NCBI GenBank assembly: GCA_031285525.1
Contig: JAITWB010000019.1
Location: forward strand, 1 to 10,440
Length of the DNA: 10,440 nt
Reading direction: 5' to 3'
Source of the DNA: Spirochaetaceae bacterium
GTDB taxonomy: Bacteria > Spirochaetota > Spirochaetia > Treponematales > Treponemataceae
Shown piece by piece: positions 5,670-10,440 of the stretch. Under the pieces are notes generated by a model, which saw only the letters and a program-made list of their open reading frames with translations, was not told the DNA's origin and did not search any database. Position 1 is the first letter of the stretch, and the number at the start of each line of letters is the position of its first letter. Position numbers and translations under genes: made by a program.

Positions 5670-5698
5670 ACTATAGCAACATATAAAACTATTATCAA
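5670..5698 (-). promoter_or_regulatory. Candidate promoter directly at the Omp85 gene start
   Basis: On the minus strand TTGATA (5693-5698), a 17-bp spacer and TATAGT (5670-5675) form a near-consensus sigma-70 promoter in the 54-bp gap after the guanylyltransferase gene. The -10 ends six bases before the ATG (5661-5663), so the predicted start of transcription is the start codon itself. This would allow expression independent of the upstream gene. Confidence 0.5.
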
Positions 5699-5717
5699 CG
5701 AAGAGCTGAAACGTATG

Positions 5718-6878
5718 CTACATCTCTGCTTCAAAATTCCTCATATGTTCCGGCAATTCCTTGATTTTATCTCCGTGTCCCTTCCTGAGTATGAGAGCCT
5801 GGCCGTTTTTTATGACTACGATGAGATCTTCCACTCCGCAAAGGGCTACGGGAATATCGGACCAGACATAACAGTCGGAGCTGTCGATTTTTGCCACCAT
5901 GGAAGGGGTATCTGCCGCAGGAATTTCCTCCTGCCTAAAGCGGGAAAACACCTCCCAATTCCCGGCATCCGCCCAGGGGAAGCCGGCAATGACTGTGTAT
6001 CCTGCCCCGTCCTTTTCTGCCACCGCCCGGGATATGGAGAGAGCCGGTATCTTTCCATATATGTCGTCGAGTCCGCCCCAGCCGGTTATGGTAGAGATTC
6101 CCTGATCGGAGCCGATTCCGCAGGAGGCAACTGTTTCGGCAAGGGATATGAGGGGATCGTAGACAGCGGGAGTATAGGAGCGCAGGCTCTCCATGAGGTA
6201 TTCCCCTCTAAATCCTATGATTCCGCTGTTCCAAAAATAATTCCCCGCTTCGCAGTACTGCAAAGCGCTCTCTTTGTCCGGTTTTTCCTTAAAGCCCTGT
6301 ACGCAGAACACCTTTCCGGCAGGGCAAGGATCGCTATTCGGGAATGAAACCTCCTGTCCTGACTGAATATAGCCGTAGGCAGTGGCGGTTTCATTGGGGG
6401 GAATGCCGAGAAACACCAACCCATCCCGTTCTGAAGCAAGCCGTGAGGCGAGGGTTATGTCCGCGGCGAAGGCTTCTCTGTCGCCGATGATATGATCGCA
6501 GGGCATGACGAGGACGGTAGAATTCCGGTGACCGCTGCGGGAGAAGAGCCATATACAACCAAGAGTGATAGCGGAGGCGGTGTTTTTTGCCTCCGGTTCG
6601 GGAAGGATAAACAGTTTTTCCCGTAGTTCCCGCCTGCGGCTTTCATCGAACCTGTCGAGCAGTTCTCGGCAGTCCCGGGCTATCCGGGAGGAGAAATCCT
6701 GGTGGGTGACAACCAAGATAGAACCGGCGCTGTCAAGATGAAAGGCGCGCTCCAGAGCTGCCTGAAAAAGCGTTTTTTCGTTGTCTACCGAGAGGAACTG
6801 TTTGGGCGTATTGACGCAGGAAGCGGGCCAGAGCCGTGCGCCGGAACCTCCGGCGAGGATAATAATGTCACTAAACAT
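5718..6878 (-). CDS. manC: Mannose-1-phosphate guanylyltransferase
   Basis: This 386-residue cytoplasmic enzyme makes GDP-mannose from GTP and mannose-1-phosphate, for glycans of the cell envelope. The nucleotidyltransferase signature Leu-Ala-Gly-Gly-Ser-Gly-Ala-Arg-Leu-Trp-Pro is at 8-18, followed by Pro-Lys-Gln-Phe (25-28). Pro-Cys-Asp-His (126-129) supplies the metal-binding Asp128. Phe-Lys-Glu-Lys-Pro-Asp is at 196-201, Asn-Tyr-Phe-Trp-Asn-Ser-Gly (213-219) forms the sugar site, and Trp-Ala-Asp-Ala-Gly-Asn-Trp is at 302-308. The length matches single-function enzymes; the phosphomannose isomerase domain of bifunctional ManC/AlgA proteins (~480 residues) is absent. The start at 6876-6878 is supported by a ribosome binding site GGAGG (6886-6890 on the minus strand) seven bases upstream. 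The gene is divergent from the aminotransferase and may be co-transcribed with the Omp85 gene downstream. Confidence 0.92.
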   Translation of the reverse strand: MFSDIIILAGGSGARLWPASCVNTPKQFLSVDNEKTLFQAALERAFHLDSAGSILVVTHQDFSSRIARDCRELLDRFDESRRRELREKLFILPEPEAKNTASAITLGCIWLFSRSGHRNSTVLVMPCDHIIGDREAFAADITLASRLASERDGLVFLGIPPNETATAYGYIQSGQEVSFPNSDPCPAGKVFCVQGFKEKPDKESALQYCEAGNYFWNSGIIGFRGEYLMESLRSYTPAVYDPLISLAETVASCGIGSDQGISTITGWGGLDDIYGKIPALSISRAVAEKDGAGYTVIAGFPWADAGNWEVFSRFRQEEIPAADTPSMVAKIDSSDCYVWSDIPVALCGVEDLIVVIKNGQALILRKGHGDKIKELPEHMRNFEAEM

Positions 6879-6995
6879 GGGCTTACCTCCGACTTAGGAA
6901 CGCCAGAATAAAATAACACCTGTAAGCACTATGAAAATCATAATATGGAAAGGACGAATTGACAAGAGATTTTTTCATAATTCTTCAATATAGTG

Positions 6996-7025
6996 TGGCA
7001 CGGATCGGTAATTCTGTGGTATGCT
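6996..7025 (+). promoter_or_regulatory. Weak candidate promoter for the aminotransferase-glgA unit
   Basis: In the 189-bp divergent region, TGGCAC (6996-7001) and TATGCT (7020-7025) are 18 bp apart. TTGACA at 6959-6964 and TATAGT at 6988-6993 also occur but are 23 bp apart and so do not form a normal pair. TGGCAC does not belong to a sigma-54 site because no GC doublet with the required spacing follows. No convincing promoter for the guanylyltransferase side was found. Confidence 0.2.
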
Positions 7026-7067
7026 GGAGAGGGACTATAGCGATAAAAGTAAGGTGAGGTGGTAACT

Positions 7068-8303
7068 ATGGGAATTGCGCCATATATCAGTGAAGCTATG
7101 AATTCCGCTTCTATAATACGAAAGATGTTTGAAGAGGGAATTCGGCTTAAAAAGCAGTTTGGAGAGGATGCTGTTTTTGATTTCAGCTTGGGCAATCCTG
7201 ATTTGGAGCCGCCGCCTCAAGTGCTTGAAACTATCCGTGAGCTGGCAAACCGGACGGAGCCGGATGAACGGGGGGTACACGGCTATATGCCCAACGCAGG
7301 CTATCCCCGGGCTCGATGCGCTATGGCGGCAAAGGTTGCGAGGGAACAGGGCGTTTCTGTCCCGGGAGCCTCGGCGATAATGGCCGTAGGCGCTGCTGGG
7401 GGGCTGAACGCGGTATTCAAAGCCATACTGTCTCCGGGGGATGAGGCTATCGTCATCGCTCCCTATTTTGCTGAATACGGACACTATGTGAGAAACCACG
7501 GCGGAGTGCTCAAGCCGGTTCCTGCAAAGGAAGACTTCTCTCTCGATATCGAGGCGATCTCTCAGGCTCTGACAGAAAAAACAGCCGCAGTTCTTATAAA
7601 CTCACCGAATAATCCTTCGGGTAAAATCTATACCTCTGGAGAGATTAAGGCGCTCGCCGATGCCCTCAAAGCGCATTCCCAAAAGAGCGGCGCCAACGGC
7701 GTTTGCCGGACTCCCTATCTCATTGCCGATGAACCTTATCGGGAGATAGTCTATGATAATAAGACCGTAGCCCCTATTTTTCCCGTATATGAGTCGAGTA
7801 TTATCGTCTCCTCATTTGCGAAAAACTTAAGCCTTCCGGGGGAGCGGATAGGATACGTTGTTATCAATCCTGCGGCTCCCGACAATCAGGATTTGGTTGC
7901 GGCGGTAACCTTTACCACCCGCATACTGGGCTATGTAAACGCTCCGGCGTTTTTTCAGCGGGTTGTGGCAAAGTGCTGGGATGCTCCTGCGGATTTTTCT
8001 TCCTATAGGAAAAGGCGGGACGACTTGTGCGCCATTCTCGATACAGCGGGGATAGGCTATAATACACCGGAAGGGGCGTTTTACCTCTTCTGCCGCGTCC
8101 CGGCAAGGAACGCGGTGCCGCAAACCGGCGATGATATCGCTTTCTGCGAACACCTCAAGAAATACAATATTCTCGGAGTTCCGGGAACGGCTTTTGGGCT
8201 CACCGGTTGGTTTCGTCTGGCATATTGTGTATCCGAAAAGACTATATCCGGTTCGGAAAAGGCTTTTCGGGATGCGGCGGAGTCATGGGGAAGCAGAGAT
8301 TGA
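7068..8303 (+). CDS. PLP-dependent class I/II aminotransferase
   Basis: This 411-residue cytoplasmic fold-type I aminotransferase transfers an amino group from an amino acid to a 2-oxo acid through pyridoxal phosphate. Visible features are the Gly-Asn-Pro-Asp substrate loop (42-45), Gly-Tyr-Met-Pro-Asn-Ala-Gly-Tyr (72-79), Asn-Ser-Pro-Asn-Asn-Pro-Ser-Gly (178-185; Asn181 contacts the cofactor), Ala-Asp-Glu-Pro-Tyr (220-224; Asp221 binds the ring nitrogen), Ser-Ser-Phe-Ala-Lys (248-252; Lys252 forms the Schiff base) and Arg383 for the substrate carboxylate. ATG 7068 is preferred over the in-frame GTG at 7059, because GAGGT (7056-7060) lies seven bases before the ATG and overlaps the GTG. The amino-acid specificity cannot be assigned. 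glgA begins 25 bp downstream, so the two are probably co-transcribed; a metabolic link is not obvious. Confidence 0.9.
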   Translation: MGIAPYISEAMNSASIIRKMFEEGIRLKKQFGEDAVFDFSLGNPDLEPPPQVLETIRELANRTEPDERGVHGYMPNAGYPRARCAMAAKVAREQGVSVPGASAIMAVGAAGGLNAVFKAILSPGDEAIVIAPYFAEYGHYVRNHGGVLKPVPAKEDFSLDIEAISQALTEKTAAVLINSPNNPSGKIYTSGEIKALADALKAHSQKSGANGVCRTPYLIADEPYREIVYDNKTVAPIFPVYESSIIVSSFAKNLSLPGERIGYVVINPAAPDNQDLVAAVTFTTRILGYVNAPAFFQRVVAKCWDAPADFSSYRKRRDDLCAILDTAGIGYNTPEGAFYLFCRVPARNAVPQTGDDIAFCEHLKKYNILGVPGTAFGLTGWFRLAYCVSEKTISGSEKAFRDAAESWGSRD

Positions 8304-8328
8304 ACGGAGATACGTATAGGAGGTCCAT

Positions 8329-9792
8329 ATGAAGATTCTGATGGTCACCAGTGAAGCGGTTCCTTTTGCAAAAACCGGCGGTTTAGCCGATGTGGTGTCT
8401 TCGCTGTCGATTGCGCTGACAGAGCTTGGGCATGATGTACGGATCGTCATGCCCCGTTACTACCGGATAGAGAGGGACTCTCTTAAGCTGCTTGATGGTC
8501 CTTTGGGGGTTCATTGCGGTTTCCAGGAGATATGGACTGCCGTGTATGAGAAAACCCTTCCCGGCACAGAGGTTCCGGTCTACTTTATCGATCACGAGCA
8601 GAGTTACGGCAGGGATGGTATCTACGGGACACCGTCGGAGACAGACTTTGCCGATAACCCTCAGCGGTTTTCTGTTCTCTGCCATGGAGCGTTTCAGCTT
8701 TGCCGAAAGCTCGATTGGTATCCCGACATTATCCACGGCCACGACTGGGCGACCGCCCTCGCTCCGATTCTGCTCAAGTTCAATGAGCGTCACGATGCCT
8801 TTGCGAAGACCGCCAGTGTCTTGACCATCCATAACCTGGGATACCAGGGCATCTACGGCAAGCAGAACTATTCCGCCACCGGGCTGGACTGGGGCTGTTT
8901 TCACGGCGCCGGGTTTGAAGACTGGGACAGGATGAATTTCCTCAAGGCAGGATTGGTCTCTTCGGATGTGCTTACCACGGTTTCTGCGACCTATGCAGAG
9001 GAGATACAGCGGCCTGAATACGGCTTCCGCATGGACGGAATACTCCGCCACCGGAGTGAGGATCTCTTCGGTATCCTTAACGGTATCGACACCCGGATAT
9101 GGAATCCCGCCACGGACAAGCTCCTTCCCCAGATGTTCGGCACTAAGGATGTGAAGAAGAAAGGGGTGAACAAACGGGCGCTCCAGGAGAAGATGGGACT
9201 CCCGGTGGACGACAGCGTTCCGGTGATCGGCGTGGTCACCCGGCTGACCGACCAGAAAGGTGTGGCAGAGATGTTCGGGCCTGCTTATGGTTCGGCATAC
9301 AAAATATGTAGCGAGATGAAGGTGCAGTTTGTGGTACTCGGCGCCGGGGAGCGGTGGTGCGAGGATGAACTGCGGGCTCTTTCGTCAAACCTGCCCAATT
9401 TCAAAGCCTTTATCGGCTATGATGAGTCCCTGAGTCACCTTATCGAGGCGGGAAGCGATTTTTTCCTCATGCCTTCCCGGTATGAACCGTCGGGGCTTAA
9501 TCAGATGTACTCCCTTGTCTACGGTACTCTCCCGATTGTCCGTAATACCGGCGGTCTCGCCGATACGGTGGACAATTACAACGAGAAAACCGGCGAGGGT
9601 ACGGGCTTTATGTTCGACAACCTCACCCCCCAGAGCATCTACGATACCGTCGGCTGGGCGGTGTATGCCTGGTACAACAAGCCGGAACATATCGCAGCCA
9701 TGAGACTGCGGGGTATGCAGAAACAGTTCGGCTGGGACGTTGCCGCCGGGCAGTACGAGCAGGTATATAAAACAGCCTTAAACAAGCTGTAA
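8329..9792 (+). CDS. glgA: Glycogen synthase (ADP-glucose type, GT5)
   Basis: This 487-residue cytoplasmic enzyme adds glucose from ADP-glucose to the non-reducing end of glycogen. The N-terminal Rossmann domain carries the ADP-glucose signature Lys15-Thr-Gly-Gly-Leu19, His-Gly-His-Asp-Trp (136-140) and Thr-Ile-His-Asn-Leu-Gly-Tyr-Gln-Gly (166-174). The C-terminal domain has Leu-Asn-Gly-Ile-Asp (250-254), Thr-Arg-Leu-Thr-Asp-Gln-Lys-Gly (304-311) and Ser-Arg-Tyr-Glu-Pro-Ser-Gly-Leu-Asn-Gln (383-392), where Glu386 corresponds to the conserved active-site glutamate; Asn-Thr-Gly-Gly-Leu-Ala-Asp-Thr-Val (406-414) follows. Length is normal for bacterial GlgA. A strong ribosome binding site, GGAGG (8319-8323), lies five bases before ATG. 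The gene follows the aminotransferase gene and is closed by an intrinsic terminator. No other glg gene is in the window. Confidence 0.97.
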   Translation: MKILMVTSEAVPFAKTGGLADVVSSLSIALTELGHDVRIVMPRYYRIERDSLKLLDGPLGVHCGFQEIWTAVYEKTLPGTEVPVYFIDHEQSYGRDGIYGTPSETDFADNPQRFSVLCHGAFQLCRKLDWYPDIIHGHDWATALAPILLKFNERHDAFAKTASVLTIHNLGYQGIYGKQNYSATGLDWGCFHGAGFEDWDRMNFLKAGLVSSDVLTTVSATYAEEIQRPEYGFRMDGILRHRSEDLFGILNGIDTRIWNPATDKLLPQMFGTKDVKKKGVNKRALQEKMGLPVDDSVPVIGVVTRLTDQKGVAEMFGPAYGSAYKICSEMKVQFVVLGAGERWCEDELRALSSNLPNFKAFIGYDESLSHLIEAGSDFFLMPSRYEPSGLNQMYSLVYGTLPIVRNTGGLADTVDNYNEKTGEGTGFMFDNLTPQSIYDTVGWAVYAWYNKPEHIAAMRLRGMQKQFGWDVAAGQYEQVYKTALNKL

Positions 9793-9799
9793 CAGTGCA

Positions 9800-9838
9800 G
9801 GGGCAGAATGCCGTATGGTGTTCTGCTCCTTTGCTTTT
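9800..9838 (+). terminator. Intrinsic terminator after glgA
   Basis: GGGGCAGAATGCC (9800-9812) pairs with GGTGTTCTGCTCC (9817-9829) to form a 13-bp stem containing three G-T pairs and a GTAT loop. The T-rich tail TTTGCTTTT (9830-9838) follows. It starts eight bases after the glgA stop codon and should end the aminotransferase-glgA transcript, isolating murJ. Confidence 0.85.
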
Positions 9839-9873
9839 AAAAAGAGTGTGACGACAGAGCCGTTACGAAAGAG

Positions 9874-9900
9874 TTGTATATCATTACCGATTCCTATAAG
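9874..9900 (+). promoter_or_regulatory. Candidate promoter for murJ
   Basis: Between the glgA terminator and the murJ ATG, TTGTAT (9874-9879) and TATAAG (9895-9900) are 15 bp apart, a short spacer. Transcription would start around 9907, two bases before the ATG at 9909. No good ribosome binding site exists in the 30 bases before that ATG. Confidence 0.35.
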
Positions 9901-9908
9901 ATACTGAA

Positions 9909-10440
9909 ATGGCAGAAACGACTGATGTAACGCAGAAAACGCAGCCTTCACAAACAAAACGAAGGTCTCTTATCGCTTCCGGGGCAAGTCTCTCTGTTTT
10001 GACCCTCGGTTCCCGGGTACTCGGGCTTGTCCGGGAGATGATAAAGGCTTCCCTCCTCGGAACTTCCGCACTGGCGGATGCCTTTAACGTGGCGTTCATG
10101 ATTCCCAACCTCTTCCGCAGGCTCTTTGCAGAAAATAGCATCTCTGTGGCGTTTATTCCTACCTTTAGGGGGTATCTGGAAGATCGTGATAGGCAGGAGA
10201 CTCAGGAATTCCTTGCCGCTACGATGACCCTCATTGCCTTTCTGACCGCTCTCATTGTAGCTGCTGGAATCGCTGTTTCACCCTTGATAGTTCCCCTGTT
10301 TACGGGGGAAAACTCGGCTGCTCTTCCGTCAGAGACGGTTCTGCTGACACGGCTCATGTTTCCCTATCTGGCGATCATATCGCTGGCGGCGTTTTTTCAG
10401 GGGATACTCAACGGGGTACGGATATTCCAGCCTTCCGGGT
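9909..10440 (+). CDS. murJ: Lipid II flippase MurJ, 5' part
   Basis: The frame runs off the window end after about 177 codons; MurJ is usually ~510-530 residues, so about two thirds is missing. It is an inner-membrane MOP-superfamily flippase that moves lipid II outward for peptidoglycan synthesis. A polar N-terminal extension of ~18 residues precedes the first membrane helix. Functionally important positions known from E. coli MurJ are retained at the same spacing: Arg36 and Arg42 (Ser-Arg-Val-Leu-Gly-Leu-Val-Arg), Asp57 (Ala-Asp-Ala-Phe), Arg70-Arg71 (Asn-Leu-Phe-Arg-Arg) and Glu75 (Phe-Ala-Glu-Asn). Further hydrophobic helices lie near 102-130 and 146-165. ATG 9909 is the only reasonable start: an in-frame TAA lies at 9897-9899 and the next ATG is inside helix 1. 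The terminator upstream separates it from glgA. Confidence 0.93.
   Translation, partial: MAETTDVTQKTQPSQTKRRSLIASGASLSVLTLGSRVLGLVREMIKASLLGTSALADAFNVAFMIPNLFRRLFAENSISVAFIPTFRGYLEDRDRQETQEFLAATMTLIAFLTALIVAAGIAVSPLIVPLFTGENSAALPSETVLLTRLMFPYLAIISLAAFFQGILNGVRIFQPSG

Noticed and set aside
5523..6347. 274-codon plus-strand frame spanning two genes.
   Set aside because: It is antisense to the Omp85 and guanylyltransferase genes, both clearly conserved on the minus strand.
6996..7016. TGGCAC as a possible sigma-54 promoter before the aminotransferase gene.
   Set aside because: The required second element with a GC doublet at the right spacing is missing.
8383..9051. 222-codon minus-strand frame.
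   Set aside because: It is the antisense shadow of glgA.

Overview
The window looks like chromosome from an anaerobic, gut-type spirochaete, most likely a Treponema relative with about 50% GC. The evidence is an EFR1-type ferredoxin, a Gly-rich small outer-membrane barrel, a short Omp85 protein, a single-domain mannose-1-phosphate guanylyltransferase, GlgA, and a MurJ with an N-terminal extension. No rRNA or other marker is present, so this placement is inference.

Layout. Positions 1-468 hold the 3' end of an EFR1-family ferredoxin gene (+). Positions 469-1526 hold no intact gene. They contain a hairpin-forming dyad over a ribosome binding site, the first ~78 codons of an IbrA-like PAPS-reductase-family gene joined out of frame to the C-terminal ~70 codons of an XRE-type repressor, a convergent small gene of ~88 codons broken by a single-base frameshift (-), a scrap of another minus-strand frame with an acidic tail, and 2.8 copies of a 42-bp tandem repeat that folds into GC-rich hairpins. 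Positions 1527-3335 (-) encode a DEAD-box RNA helicase with a ~215-residue basic disordered tail. Positions 3543-4028 (+) encode a small exported beta-barrel protein. It converges on the gene at 4137-5663 (-), an Omp85-superfamily protein with one POTRA domain, and the two share a 19-bp terminator stem. Positions 5718-6878 (-) encode mannose-1-phosphate guanylyltransferase, 54 bp upstream of the Omp85 gene. A 189-bp divergent region separates it from an aminotransferase (7068-8303, +) and glgA (8329-9792, +), which are 25 bp apart and end in a clear intrinsic terminator. The 5' part of murJ (9909 to the window end, +) follows.

Functionally this is mostly housekeeping and envelope biology: RNA remodelling, outer-membrane proteins, GDP-mannose supply, glycogen synthesis and lipid II flipping. 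I see no defence system, CRISPR array, tRNA, rRNA or intact mobile element, and no convincing new multi-gene system. The most unusual stretch is the ~1 kb of gene wreckage at 469-1526. A second observation is that the three intact genes with the poorest Shine-Dalgarno sequences (helicase, Omp85, murJ) each have a -10-like hexamer ending only 7-9 bases before the ATG, which would fit leaderless or near-leaderless transcription.
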